Counted from the stretch's first letter, positions 1 through 8,220 are shown. The stretch: DNA of 64,000 nt from an uncultured Verrucomicrobiota bacterium (GCA_937873455.1 CALMYG010000081.1:41571-105570); one strand, 5' to 3'. A program made the numbers and translations. Notes: generated from the sequence alone by a model not told the origin.

Positions 1-34
1 GGCCGCCGTGCAGGCAGATGGTTTCGAGTTTCAT
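1..34 (-). CDS. metY: N-terminus of a metY-like sulfhydrylase (partial, runs off the window)
   Basis: Only the first eleven codons are present, reading MKLETICLHGG leftwards off the window edge. This opening is typical of O-acetylhomoserine sulfhydrylase and related Cys/Met-metabolism PLP enzymes, which make homocysteine from an activated homoserine and sulfide. A Shine-Dalgarno-like AGGAAAGGG lies just upstream (about 40-48). The call is strongly supported by the SAM-I riboswitch in its leader, an element that in known genomes controls methionine and sulfur genes. Other members of the same PLP family (metB/metC/metZ-like) cannot be excluded from eleven residues. Confidence 0.6.
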   Translation of the reverse strand, partial: MKLETICLHGG

Positions 35-130
35 GCTGATCCCTTTCCTATGGTTCGCTATCGGTTGTACACCCAGAGCATCCGGAGCGGAGCGGGACCC
101 GGCCAGTCGATTTCCCCGCCATGGGGGACC

Positions 131-237
131 CATCGTTTCCCCGGCCTGCGCCGGGGCTGGCTTTGGCACCTTTTCCCCGCAAAGGGACAGGTTGCTGGGC
201 GGTCCAAGGGCCAGATCCCTCGCGCCACTCTGGATGC
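131..237 (-). promoter_or_regulatory. SAM-I (S-box) riboswitch
   Basis: Read on the minus strand, this stretch carries the conserved S-box blocks in order: AGAG followed by GGCGCGAGGGA, TGGCCC, CCCAGCAACC, a P3 hairpin, AGGTGCCAAAGCC, a perfect P4 hairpin (CCCCGGC/GCCGGGG), then GGAAACGATG. CATC at the 5' end can pair with GATG at the 3' end to close P1. It sits about 100 nt upstream of the metY-like start. No U-tract follows, so control of translation is more likely than termination, though this is inference. Apparent small ORFs through this region are not genes. Confidence 0.93.
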
Positions 238-258
238 ATTATCACACGTAATGACATC

Positions 259-305
259 GTTTCCGACTTAACGGAAACAAGCTATACCATATTCACCACG
301 GTGAA
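259..305. promoter_or_regulatory. Two palindromes in the metY/gatC divergent region
   Basis: Two perfect inverted repeats lie upstream of the riboswitch: GTTTCCG-acttaa-CGGAAAC at 259-278 and TTCACC-ac-GGTGAA at 292-305. They fall where the promoter of the leftward metY transcript is expected, so they may be operators. No U-tract follows either, which argues against terminators. No binding protein can be named. Confidence 0.35.
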
Positions 306-348
306 ATCGTCAACCGAAAAGGAGGCGCGGAGTGGCCAAGACTCGCGC

Positions 349-376
349 TTGCCTCCCGGCGCTTAACCCATTATAA
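349..376 (+). promoter_or_regulatory. Candidate gatC promoter giving a nearly leaderless transcript
   Basis: TTGCCT (349-354) and TTATAA (371-376) are separated by 16 bp. Initiation would fall around 382-384, only a few bases before the gatC ATG at 387, and no Shine-Dalgarno sequence is visible. An inverted repeat CGCTTA/TAAGCG overlaps the -10 region. Confidence 0.4.
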
Positions 377-386
377 GCGTCGCTCT

Positions 387-698
387 ATGGAAAACGTTCC
401 CTCCGCAGCCGCTTCGGCGGAAAAAATCGATGTTGCGTACGTCGCCCATCTGGCCCGGATCGCATTGAACCCGGGCGAGCAGGCGCTGTTTCAGGAACAA
501 CTGGAGCACATCCTGGATCATGTGCGCAAACTAAACGAATTAAACGTCGATGGCATTGAACCCATGGCGCACGCCATTCCGGTCAAAAACCGTTTTCGGG
601 ACGATGTGCCGACGCCCGGGCTGGATCACGACGACGTGATGGCCAATGCGCCGGAGAGCCGCCACGAACAGTTTTTTGTCCCTCGAATTCTGGAGTAA
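387..698 (+). CDS. gatC: Aspartyl/glutamyl-tRNA amidotransferase subunit C
   Basis: The 103-residue product matches GatC, the small subunit that stabilises the GatA-GatB complex. GatCAB converts misacylated Glu-tRNA(Gln) and/or Asp-tRNA(Asn) to the cognate amide. The family pattern is visible: VAHLARIAL near residue 20, a helix through FQEQLEHILDHV, then LNVDGIEPMAH and a C-terminal LRDDVP-type segment (RDDVPTPG). It is the first gene of gatC-gatA-gatB. The gatA ATG lies one base after its stop and uses TGGAG inside the end of gatC. No ribosome-binding site precedes the gatC ATG, and a candidate promoter sits directly upstream. Confidence 0.95.
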   Translation: MENVPSAAASAEKIDVAYVAHLARIALNPGEQALFQEQLEHILDHVRKLNELNVDGIEPMAHAIPVKNRFRDDVPTPGLDHDDVMANAPESRHEQFFVPRILE

Positions 699-699
699 T

Positions 700-2187
700 A
701 TGGCCGAATTGCATCAATTGACCTTGGTGGAAACGCTGGACGCGTTGGCGCGGGGCGACTGTTCCGCCGAAGACGTGGCGCGTCGTTATCTGGAACGGAT
801 CGCCGCCACCGATTCGGCTATCGGGGCGTTTCTGGAGCTTGACCCGGAACAGGTGCTTGCCGATGCGCGCGCGGCCGATGCAAAGCGCCGGCGCGGCGAG
901 GGGGGGCGTTTGCTGGGCGCACCGATCGCCATGAAGGACGTGCTGAACGTGAAAGGCGCCTCCTGTACCTGCGGGTCGAAGATTTTGCGGGGCTACCGCG
1001 CCCCGTACGACGCCACCGCGGTGGCGCGCTTGCGCGCGGAAGGCGCGGTGATCATGGGCCGCCTGAACATGGACGAATTCGCCATGGGGTCCAGCAACGA
1101 AAACTCCGCCTACCATCCGGTGCGCAACCCGTATGACTTGTCCAAGGTTCCCGGCGGTTCCAGCGGCGGTTCGGCTGCCTCGGTCGCCGCCGATCAGATC
1201 GCGGCTTCGCTGGGCACCGACACCGGCGGGTCGATTCGCCAGCCGGCTTCTTTTTGCGGATGCGTCGGGGTGAAGCCGTCCTATGGGCGGGTCTCCCGCT
1301 ACGGATTAACCGCATTCGCCTCGTCGCTGGACCAGATCGGACCGCTGACCAAGGATGTCGCCGACGCCGCACTGCTGACCGAGATTCTTTCCGGGTTTGA
1401 TCCGGCGGATTCCACTTCGGTGCCCGCCCCGGCCCCGGAGTTGCGTGCTAATCGGGATCAGGGGTTGGCGGGAATGACGCTGGGGTTGCCCCGGGAGTAT
1501 TTCCAGGGCGGGATGGATCCCGAGGTGGAGCAGCGGGTGCGTGAGGCGGTCGAGGTATGCCGTTCCCTGGGTGCGGAAATCATGGAAATTTCCCTGCCGC
1601 ACACCGAGTACGCCATTGCGACGTATTACATCATCGCCACCGCCGAAGCGTCGGCGAATCTGGCCCGGTTTGACGGCGTGCGCTACGGTGCGCGTCAGCC
1701 CGGCGCCGATCCGATCGCGATGTACGAAGCGACCCGTTCGGCCGGATTCGGGAACGAGGTGAAGCGCCGGATCATTCTCGGCACCTATGTGTTGAGCAGC
1801 GGTTATTACGATGCGTATTATCTCCGCGCGCAAAAGGTGCGCGCGCTCATCCGCCGCGACTTTGATCAGGCCTTCCAGCACTGCCAGGCCATTCTGACGC
1901 CGGCTACGCCCAGCGCCGCGTTCGGCTTCGGCGAGAAGACCGGTGACCCGCTGCAAATGTATTTGAGCGATATTTATACGGTCACCACCAACCTGGCCGG
2001 CATCTGCGGGATGTCGCTTCCGTGCGGATTTACCGCCGGAAACCTGCCGGTGGGCTTGCAGATTTTGGGCCCGGCGTTTCGCGAGGAGCACATTTTCCGG
2101 GTGGCCTACGCCTACGAGCAGGCAACCCGGTGGCGGGCCAAGCGCCCTCCGCTGGCGGTTGCCGAGGCGGGGAGGGCCGCGTCATGA
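700..2187 (+). CDS. gatA: Aspartyl/glutamyl-tRNA amidotransferase subunit A
   Basis: The 495-residue amidase-signature enzyme hydrolyses glutamine and supplies ammonia to GatB. The Ser-cisSer-Lys triad is visible as K79 (AMKDV), S154 (GGSSGGS) and S178 (TDTGGSIRQP), the numbering known for characterised GatA. ATG 700 is chosen because TGGAG lies just upstream and MAELHQLTL is the normal length for the family. An earlier in-frame ATG at 646 would overlap gatC by 53 bases. The stop overlaps the gatB start as ATGA, so the two are translationally coupled. Confidence 0.96.
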   Translation: MAELHQLTLVETLDALARGDCSAEDVARRYLERIAATDSAIGAFLELDPEQVLADARAADAKRRRGEGGRLLGAPIAMKDVLNVKGASCTCGSKILRGYRAPYDATAVARLRAEGAVIMGRLNMDEFAMGSSNENSAYHPVRNPYDLSKVPGGSSGGSAASVAADQIAASLGTDTGGSIRQPASFCGCVGVKPSYGRVSRYGLTAFASSLDQIGPLTKDVADAALLTEILSGFDPADSTSVPAPAPELRANRDQGLAGMTLGLPREYFQGGMDPEVEQRVREAVEVCRSLGAEIMEISLPHTEYAIATYYIIATAEASANLARFDGVRYGARQPGADPIAMYEATRSAGFGNEVKRRIILGTYVLSSGYYDAYYLRAQKVRALIRRDFDQAFQHCQAILTPATPSAAFGFGEKTGDPLQMYLSDIYTVTTNLAGICGMSLPCGFTAGNLPVGLQILGPAFREEHIFRVAYAYEQATRWRAKRPPLAVAEAGRAAS

Positions 2188-3605
2188 TTGCGTCCATCGG
2201 GCTTGAAGTTCATGTGCAGTTGAAAACCCGCACGAAAATGTTTTGCGGTTGCCCCAATCAATTCGGGGTTGAGCCGAATCGCCTGGTGTGCCCGGTTTGC
2301 CTCGGTTACCCGGGAGCCCTTCCGGTGATGAATGCGGAGGCGATCCGTCTGACCGTCATGACCGGCATGCTGCTGGGATGCCGGATCAATCTCACCAACA
2401 AGTTCGACCGGAAAAATTATTTTTATCCCGACCAGGCCAAAAACTACCAGATTTCCCAATACGACCAGCCGCTTTGCCTGGGCGGTCAGTTGGAAATCAC
2501 CTTGAAGGACCGGGTCAAGACGGTCCGGATCACCCGGATTCACCTCGAAGAGGATGTGGCCAAAAACACCCATTTCGCGGACGGCAGCGGGATCGATTTC
2601 AACCGGGCGGGGACGCCCCTGATGGAAATTGTGACCGAGCCGGACATGGACAATGAAGACGAAGCGTTTGCGTTTCTCACCGCGCTTAAACAGGTGCTCG
2701 CCTATGGCGGCATCAGCGATTGCAACCTTGAGCAGGGCAATATCCGGTGTGATATCAACGTTTCCGTCCGCCCGACCCGGGAAAGCCCGCTGGGCAGCAA
2801 GGTGGAAATCAAAAACATGAACACCTTCCGGGGCGCCCACCGCGCCTTGGCGCACGAAATTCACCGGCAAATTCGCGAGGTGCAGCGGGGAACGGTTATT
2901 CCGCAGGAGACGCGACGGTGGGACGACGACGCGGGCGTGACTTCCTCCATGCGCAGCAAGGAGTACGCCCACGATTACCGTTATTTCCCCGAGCCCGACC
3001 TTTTGCCGGTTTCGTTGACGCAGGAGCAGGTGGATGGTTGGCGGGCGATGCTGCCGGAAATGCCGGCGGCCCGGCGCGAGCGCATGGTCCGCGAATACGG
3101 CATTCCGGAATACGACGCCGGGGTGCTGGCGGCGGATCGCGCGGTCGCCGATTTCTTTGAACAGGCGGCGCGGCAGTGCGGCAAGGGCAAGGCGGTATCC
3201 AACTGGATGATGACGGAAATGCTGCGCCTGCTTGCCGAGGTCGATGGCGATATCGGCAATGCCCGCATTACCCCGACCGCATTGGCCGAGTTGGTAAACC
3301 TGGTCGATGCCAAAACCATCAACCAACCGGCGGCCAAGGAGGTTTTTGCCTTGTTGTTTGCTTCCGGAGGCGATCCCAAAGCCATTGTTCAGGAAAAAGG
3401 GTTGGCTCAGGTCAGCGATAGCTCCGCCCTGCAAGGGCTGGTGGATCAAGTGGTTGCTGAAAATGCCCGCTCGGTGGAAGACTACCGCAAGGGGAAAGAG
3501 GCCGCCTTACAATTTCTAATCGGTCAGGTCATGAAACTCAGCCGGGGCAAAGCCAATCCGCAAGTGGCCCGGGAATTGCTGGTCGCGACGATCGGCGCCC
3601 CGTAA
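2184..3605 (+). CDS. gatB: Aspartyl/glutamyl-tRNA amidotransferase subunit B
   Basis: The 473-residue product is GatB, the tRNA-binding kinase/transamidase subunit that activates the misacylated Glu or Asp and adds ammonia. Signature stretches include IGLEVHVQL at the N-terminus, paired Cys motifs CGCPN and CPVCLGYPG for zinc, and FNRAGTPLMEIVTEPD. A helical domain and the C-terminal YqeY-like tail follow. ATG 2184 overlaps the gatA stop and is preceded by GGAGGG. A much earlier in-frame start inside gatA (2022) is ignored. Confidence 0.96.
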   Translation: MIASIGLEVHVQLKTRTKMFCGCPNQFGVEPNRLVCPVCLGYPGALPVMNAEAIRLTVMTGMLLGCRINLTNKFDRKNYFYPDQAKNYQISQYDQPLCLGGQLEITLKDRVKTVRITRIHLEEDVAKNTHFADGSGIDFNRAGTPLMEIVTEPDMDNEDEAFAFLTALKQVLAYGGISDCNLEQGNIRCDINVSVRPTRESPLGSKVEIKNMNTFRGAHRALAHEIHRQIREVQRGTVIPQETRRWDDDAGVTSSMRSKEYAHDYRYFPEPDLLPVSLTQEQVDGWRAMLPEMPAARRERMVREYGIPEYDAGVLAADRAVADFFEQAARQCGKGKAVSNWMMTEMLRLLAEVDGDIGNARITPTALAELVNLVDAKTINQPAAKEVFALLFASGGDPKAIVQEKGLAQVSDSSALQGLVDQVVAENARSVEDYRKGKEAALQFLIGQVMKLSRGKANPQVARELLVATIGAP

Positions 3606-3714
3606 TTCGCAAGACCTCAAAAAGTAAATAAAACGATTGACTTGGTTCAGAAAAAATTTACGTTTGATTGAAGAAGGCTTGCAAATCGCTGCGGATAGAG
3701 GACGATAATGTGTC

Positions 3715-4986
3715 ATGCCTAAATTCTCGTATGTAGCTTTGGACGCGCGCGGAGCGGAGACCCGCGGTGAAATCGATGCCGACAGCCAAACCATGGCTTT
3801 ATCCAAGATACGGGAAAAAGGTTTATTTCCGACCAGTGTGAATGAGGCAACGGCCGCGGCCAAGCCCGGCAAATCCCCGAGTCGGAGCAAATCCAACTCG
3901 GGCAGCGGGCTAAAGAAGGAAATCAAGCTCCCGGTTTTGTTTACCCGGGTTAAAACCAAGGAATTGATGGTGTTCACCCGCCAGTTGGCGACCCTGGTGG
4001 ACGCCGGTCTTCCGCTGGTGCGCAGTTTGCAGGTGCTGGAAAAACAGGAAAAAAATCCCGGTTTGAAGAAAGCGCTCGGCGAGATGGCCGATTCCATTCA
4101 ATCCGGCAGCACCTTCGCCGAGGCGCTTGCCCAACATCCGAAAATCTACAACAAGCTTTACGTGAACATGGCCAAAGCCGGTGAAGTGGGCGGTGTCTTG
4201 GACCAGGTGTTGCTCCGCCTCGCCGAGTTCATGGAGAAGGCGCAGAAAATCAAGAACAAGGTCGTCGGTGCGATGGTGTATCCGATGGTCGTTCTGTTCA
4301 TGGCCCTCGGTATCTTGACATTCCTGATGATTGTCATCATTCCCAAGTTCAAGGAAATCTTCTCGGAATTGCTGGAGGGCCAGGCGCTGCCCGGGCTGAC
4401 TCAGGTGGTCATGAGCGCCAGCGAATTGATGACCAGCCGTCTGCCGTTCTTGATTGTGGGCATTATTGCCATCGTGTTTTTACTCAAACTCGCGGCTAAA
4501 ACGAAGCAGGGGTCCCTCTTGCTGGATCGTGTCAAATTGGTCATGCCGGTATTCGGCAACCTGATCCGCAAAACCGTGGTCGGGCGTTTCACCCGCACGC
4601 TCGGCACGTTGATGGCCTCCGGCGTTCCGGTGCTGCAGGCGCTCAACATCGTGCGCGACACCGCGGGCAATGAAGTGGTGGCCAAAGCGGTCTCCCAGAT
4701 TCACGACGCGGTGAAAGAGGGTGAAAACATGGCCCCGCCGATTGAAGCTTCCGGCGTGTTTCCGCCCATGGTCGTCAGCATGGTCCAGGTCGGCGAAGAA
4801 ACCGGCGAGTTACCGGAAATGTTGATGAAAATCGCCGATAGCTACGACGATGAAGTGGACAATGCCGTTGCCGGATTGACCTCGGTCATTGAGCCGTTGT
4901 TGATTGTTTTTCTGGCGTTGATCGTGGGTACCATTGTCATTGCGCTCTTCCTGCCTTTGATTTCCATTATCGGCAACTTGAGCTGA
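3715..4986 (+). CDS. Type II secretion / type IV pilus platform protein (GspF/PilC family)
   Basis: The 423-residue integral membrane protein has two repeated T2SSF domains. In known systems this inner-membrane platform couples the assembly ATPase to pilin polymerisation. Visible features are N-terminal FSYVALDARG, FTRQLATLVDAGLPL (about residue 85), GASS-like repeats ending MAKAGEVGG and MVQVGEETGELPEML, and three strongly hydrophobic segments, the last at the C-terminus. It is followed 18 bases later by a pseudopilin gene, so the two probably work together. No assembly ATPase or secretin is in the window, so GspF and PilC cannot be separated. Confidence 0.9.
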   Translation: MPKFSYVALDARGAETRGEIDADSQTMALSKIREKGLFPTSVNEATAAAKPGKSPSRSKSNSGSGLKKEIKLPVLFTRVKTKELMVFTRQLATLVDAGLPLVRSLQVLEKQEKNPGLKKALGEMADSIQSGSTFAEALAQHPKIYNKLYVNMAKAGEVGGVLDQVLLRLAEFMEKAQKIKNKVVGAMVYPMVVLFMALGILTFLMIVIIPKFKEIFSELLEGQALPGLTQVVMSASELMTSRLPFLIVGIIAIVFLLKLAAKTKQGSLLLDRVKLVMPVFGNLIRKTVVGRFTRTLGTLMASGVPVLQALNIVRDTAGNEVVAKAVSQIHDAVKEGENMAPPIEASGVFPPMVVSMVQVGEETGELPEMLMKIADSYDDEVDNAVAGLTSVIEPLLIVFLALIVGTIVIALFLPLISIIGNLS

Positions 4987-5004
4987 TCCGGGCAGCGCGG
5001 CGTC

Positions 5005-5574
5005 ATGAACGCGAGGCATCACCGACGCTCCGGCCTGTCCCGGCCGGAAGTCATGGTCTTGATGGCTCCGCTCATTATCATCATTTCCTTGGTGGTCCCG
5101 ACGTGGCTGGAGTGGCGGGAACATCAGCGCATCCGAACCGCCTACTCGGAAATCCGTATGTTGGTTACCGCGGCCGATCTCTATAACCGCGAATACCGTT
5201 TATGGCCCGCGCCCGATGCCTCGGCCCGGGGTGATATCCGTTTCGGGAGCGTCCGCCCCAATCGCGAAGTCATGAATGTTCTGGCCGCCCGGGTCGGACC
5301 GGGCAACGAAGACCACCGTACCAATCCTCGACAAGTGGATTTTATCGCCTTGGCGACCGGGGAGCTGAGCCTTTCGCGGTGGAGCGCGGAGGGTGATATC
5401 CTCGACCCGTGGGGGAGGCCCTATCAACTGGTGTTCGACGCCAATTACGACAACATTTGCACCATTCCGGAAAGCAGTTACCGCCCGGTGGTCGGGGAGG
5501 GCGTGGTGGTGTGGTCGATGGGCCGCGATGGCCGATCTGACACCGATGACGACCTCACGTCCTGGCGGCGGTGA
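5005..5574 (+). CDS. GspG-like pseudopilin
   Basis: The 189-residue product begins with a short basic leader RHHRRSG and then LSRPEVMVLM before a hydrophobic helix. Cleavage after Gly would put Leu at +1 and Glu at +5, the Glu that type IV prepilin-like proteins keep. The first mature residues differ from the usual FTLIE. A later ILDPWGRPYQL matches the DPWGxPYxY block of GspG major pseudopilins, and the C-terminus has the Asp-rich DGRSDTDDDL expected for calcium binding. The role is presumably a periplasmic pseudopilus subunit working with the GspF-like neighbour. Confidence 0.8.
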   Translation: MNARHHRRSGLSRPEVMVLMAPLIIIISLVVPTWLEWREHQRIRTAYSEIRMLVTAADLYNREYRLWPAPDASARGDIRFGSVRPNREVMNVLAARVGPGNEDHRTNPRQVDFIALATGELSLSRWSAEGDILDPWGRPYQLVFDANYDNICTIPESSYRPVVGEGVVVWSMGRDGRSDTDDDLTSWRR

Positions 5575-5608
5575 GCCGTTTCCGCCCGTTGTTTGATCAG
5601 GCCGGGTG

Positions 5609-5628
5609 GGACGGCGGCCTCGCCGTCC
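5609..5628 (+). terminator. Possible terminator after the pseudopilin gene
   Basis: GGACGGCG and CGCCGTCC form an 8-bp GC stem with a GCCT loop, 35 bases after the pseudopilin stop. The downstream sequence is only weakly T-rich (AAATTTGTT), so intrinsic termination is uncertain. Confidence 0.4.
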
Positions 5629-5725
5629 GGCAAATTTGTTCGTGAACCCGGACGGGGGGTGGTGTGAGCCAGGTTCTTCCCATCTCAGGCTTCGTCCGCA
5701 CCTCCCTCTTTGTCGCAAGCTTCTT

Positions 5726-5763
5726 CGCGAGCTTTGTCGAAAAAGTTCCCGACAAAGCTCGCG
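5726..5763. repeat. Perfect 14-bp inverted repeat
   Basis: CGCGAGCTTTGTCG at 5726-5739 is exactly inverted at 5750-5763, with the loop AAAAAGTTCC. It has no U-tract on either side, so it looks more like an extragenic palindromic repeat than a terminator. Confidence 0.6.
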
Positions 5764-5995
5764 ATAAGGATGTGATTCAAATACAAACCATCGCGTATAT
5801 ACTTAGCATCATCTACGGTGTTTGAATCATCATTGCCGAAATTTGCTCATGTTCTGGATGGGTGGATTAAAAAGAATTTCCGGAGGTCCGTGAATCAGGG
5901 ATGCACCCGGGACCTACCGCCGCCCGTCTTTTTTCATGGCAAGAAACGGGGCCGCTTGTTTAGTATGCGCACGCCATGAAGTACGCGGTAGCCCC

Positions 5996-7228
5996 ATGAC
6001 AGTTGATTTCACCATCGCCGTAGCCGGAGGCGGCGCCGCCGGCTTTTTTGCCGCCATTACCTGCGCGGAAAGCATTCCGGATTGCAAGGTAGTGCTGCTG
6101 GAAAAAAGCCCGGAGCCGCTGGCCAAAGTCATGATTTCCGGCGGCGGGCGTTGCAACGTCACCCACGCCTGTTTTGATCCGGGGAAGTTGGTAACGCATT
6201 ATCCCCGGGGAAACCGCGAATTGATTGGTCCGTTTCACCGCTTCCAACCGCGCGATACCGTGCGCTGGTTTGAAGAGCGCGGCGTAAAGCTCAAGGTGGA
6301 GCCGGATGGACGTATGTTCCCCACCACGGATCAATCCACCACCGTAACCCAATGCCTGATACGCGAAGCGCGTGAGGCCGGCGTCACGATGATGACCAAT
6401 CGCGGGCTGGTTTCGGTCGCACCCCAGAGCCGGGGATTTCTGCTGGGGTTGTCCGATGGCAGCCACCTCGCCTGCGACCGGTTGTTGATTGCGACCGGCG
6501 GGAATCAAAACTCGCCCGTTTTCCGGGTGGTGGAGGAGCTGGGACATACCATCAAGCCTTTGCTGCCTTCGCTATTTAGTTTTGATTGCAACGATGCGCG
6601 GTTGAAGGATTTGGCGGGCATCAGCGTGCCCGATGTTGAGGTGTCGGCGCCGGGTACCCGGTTGTCACAACGCGGTCCGCTGCTGGTTACGCATTGGGGA
6701 TTGAGCGGTCCGGCGATTCTCAAACTTTCAGCGTGGGGCGCCCCGCAATTTGCCGATCTCGATTATCGCTTTATCCTGCGGGTGTGCTGGACGCCGGATC
6801 TGGACGAATCCAGCTTGCGCGAGCAAATCGCCCGGGCCCGCGTCGACTTTGCCAGGAAATCCGTATTCACATCAAATTTCTGGTCGATTCCCCAGCGTTT
6901 GTGGCAGTCGATCATCGGACACCTCGATATTCGGCGCGATGCCATCTGGAACCAGTTTCCGCGCGGGGCGGTTGAACCGTTGATCGAGACGCTGATGCAA
7001 ACGGAATTCACCATTACCGGCAAAAGCATGAACAAGGATGAATTCGTGACCTGCGGCGGGGTCAGTTTGGACGAAGTGGACTTCAAGACCATGCAGAGCA
7101 AGAAATGTCGCGGCCTCTATTTTGCCGGAGAAATCCTTGATATTGACGGGGTCACCGGCGGATTTAATTTCCAGTCCGCCTGGACCACCGGCTGGATCGC
7201 CGGCAAGTCGATCGGCCAGGAAATATGA
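5996..7228 (+). CDS. BaiN/HI0933-family FAD-dependent oxidoreductase
   Basis: The 410-residue flavoprotein begins with the Rossmann dinucleotide-binding motif AVAGGGAAG (about residues 8-16) and carries VMISGGGRCNVTHA near residue 50, a hallmark of the HI0933/BaiN family of NAD(P)/FAD-dependent oxidoreductases. The C-terminal TCGGVSLDEVDFKTMQSK and GLYFAGEILDIDGVTGGFN are also diagnostic. The substrate is unknown for most members. ATG 5996 is preferred because the motif begins at once; an in-frame ATG at 5936 adds 20 residues without a family match. The stop overlaps the AEC transporter start, suggesting co-transcription. Confidence 0.88.
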   Translation: MTVDFTIAVAGGGAAGFFAAITCAESIPDCKVVLLEKSPEPLAKVMISGGGRCNVTHACFDPGKLVTHYPRGNRELIGPFHRFQPRDTVRWFEERGVKLKVEPDGRMFPTTDQSTTVTQCLIREAREAGVTMMTNRGLVSVAPQSRGFLLGLSDGSHLACDRLLIATGGNQNSPVFRVVEELGHTIKPLLPSLFSFDCNDARLKDLAGISVPDVEVSAPGTRLSQRGPLLVTHWGLSGPAILKLSAWGAPQFADLDYRFILRVCWTPDLDESSLREQIARARVDFARKSVFTSNFWSIPQRLWQSIIGHLDIRRDAIWNQFPRGAVEPLIETLMQTEFTITGKSMNKDEFVTCGGVSLDEVDFKTMQSKKCRGLYFAGEILDIDGVTGGFNFQSAWTTGWIAGKSIGQEI

Positions 7229-8220
7229 ACGAACTTTCCCGCGCGCTGTTTACTTCGATTGTTCCGATCTTCGTGCTGGTCATGATGGGCTATGCGATCC
7301 GCCGTCTTGGTGCGGTAGGCTCGCGTGGAACGGACGGCTTAAGCAAGATCGTCTTGCTGATCCTGTTTCCCATCCTCGTGTTTCATCGTCTGGCGGTCAC
7401 CGACGACGCGCAAACGATGTTGACCGACTGGCCGATCCTGGTCTGGCCGTTTGTGGTCTTGATCGGGTCTGGCCTCATCGGTTGGCTTTGGCACCGGGTT
7501 AACCGGCTGCGCGCGGACCTCCGGACCTTTGTGTTCCTGGTCGGCATGCCGAACTGGATTTATATCCCGCTGGCCTTGGCCGGTCCGATCTGGGGCGATG
7601 AGGCGGTGCGGTTGATCATCTTGTTTAACATTCCCACCCAATTGCTGTTGTGGACGGTGGGCATCTGGTTACTTAAGGGCGATCTGCGCGGCGTGCATGC
7701 GCTGCGTTACCTGTGCACCAGCCCCGGTTTGCTGGCGGCGGTCGGCGGGGTGTTGGTGGCCTTTCAGGTGATCCCCATTTCATTTTCTCCGGATCATCCC
7801 GGATTTTCACTGGCTCGACTTAATCCGGTGTTACACGTCCTGGGCGGGTTGACCATTCCGCTTTCGTTGTTCGCGCTGGGTTTGTATGTGGGGGAGCGCG
7901 CGGAAACTCCGGGCGAAGTGTTTGTAAATGTTATCTGGGTGGGAATCGGGCGGTTGATCATCGCGCCGTTGGCGATGATTTTCCTGGTGGTTGGACTGGC
8001 CAAACTCGGGTACGGGGCCAACCCGATGATCCGGTGGGTGGTCTATCTCATTGCCACCATGCCGGTAGCGGTTTCCGTACCCCTCTTTGCCGCAATGTTT
8101 GGACGGGATCGATTCCTGGCGTCCCGCAGCGTAGTTGTGACGACCATGGTCGGCTTCTTGACCGCTCCTTTACTGGTGCTGTTCGCGCTAAAGCTGGAAA
8201 CGTGGCTGGGCATTCCATAA
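7225..8220 (+). CDS. AEC-family (auxin efflux carrier-like) transporter
   Basis: The 331-residue product is almost wholly hydrophobic, with about ten membrane segments in two halves, as in the AEC/PIN-like permease family. MPNWIYIPLALAGPIWG resembles the conserved N-P-like unwound region near the middle of these carriers, and TMPVAVSVPLFAAMFGRD is the usual C-terminal counterpart. Substrates in bacteria include malate and other organic acids; none can be assigned here. Start ATG 7225 overlaps the previous stop. The stop codon lies inside the 7-bp TCCATAA that is duplicated on both sides of the following repeat element. Confidence 0.85.
   Translation: MNELSRALFTSIVPIFVLVMMGYAIRRLGAVGSRGTDGLSKIVLLILFPILVFHRLAVTDDAQTMLTDWPILVWPFVVLIGSGLIGWLWHRVNRLRADLRTFVFLVGMPNWIYIPLALAGPIWGDEAVRLIILFNIPTQLLLWTVGIWLLKGDLRGVHALRYLCTSPGLLAAVGGVLVAFQVIPISFSPDHPGFSLARLNPVLHVLGGLTIPLSLFALGLYVGERAETPGEVFVNVIWVGIGRLIIAPLAMIFLVVGLAKLGYGANPMIRWVVYLIATMPVAVSVPLFAAMFGRDRFLASRSVVVTTMVGFLTAPLLVLFALKLETWLGIP

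Larger units (their letters stand above)
5575..5995. other. Non-coding stretch with two hairpins and a candidate promoter
   Basis: No convincing gene is seen here. It holds an 8-bp stem GGACGGCG/CGCCGTCC at 5609-5628, and a perfect 14-bp stem at 5726-5763 whose left arm is CGCGAGCTTTGTCG with a 10-nt loop. A partial direct copy of that arm lies just before it (5710-5719). Further on is a -10-like TATACT (5798-5803) enclosed by a spaced inverted repeat GATTCAAA (5774-5781) and TTTGAATC (5821-5828). The first hairpin may end the secretion transcript, and the promoter may drive the flavoprotein gene. Confidence 0.5.

Noticed and set aside
8..366. Small reading frames on both strands at the left end
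   Set aside because: They cross the SAM-I riboswitch and have no family match, so they are chance frames over a structured RNA.
1306..3449. Long antisense frames over gatA and gatB
   Set aside because: They are shadows caused by high GC at third codon positions. The sense frames are complete families.
5890..5979. GTG-started 29-codon frame with GGAGG upstream, before the flavoprotein gene
   Set aside because: Composition is not protein-like and it ends within the region just before ATG 5996. The GGAGG spacing is too short to be persuasive.
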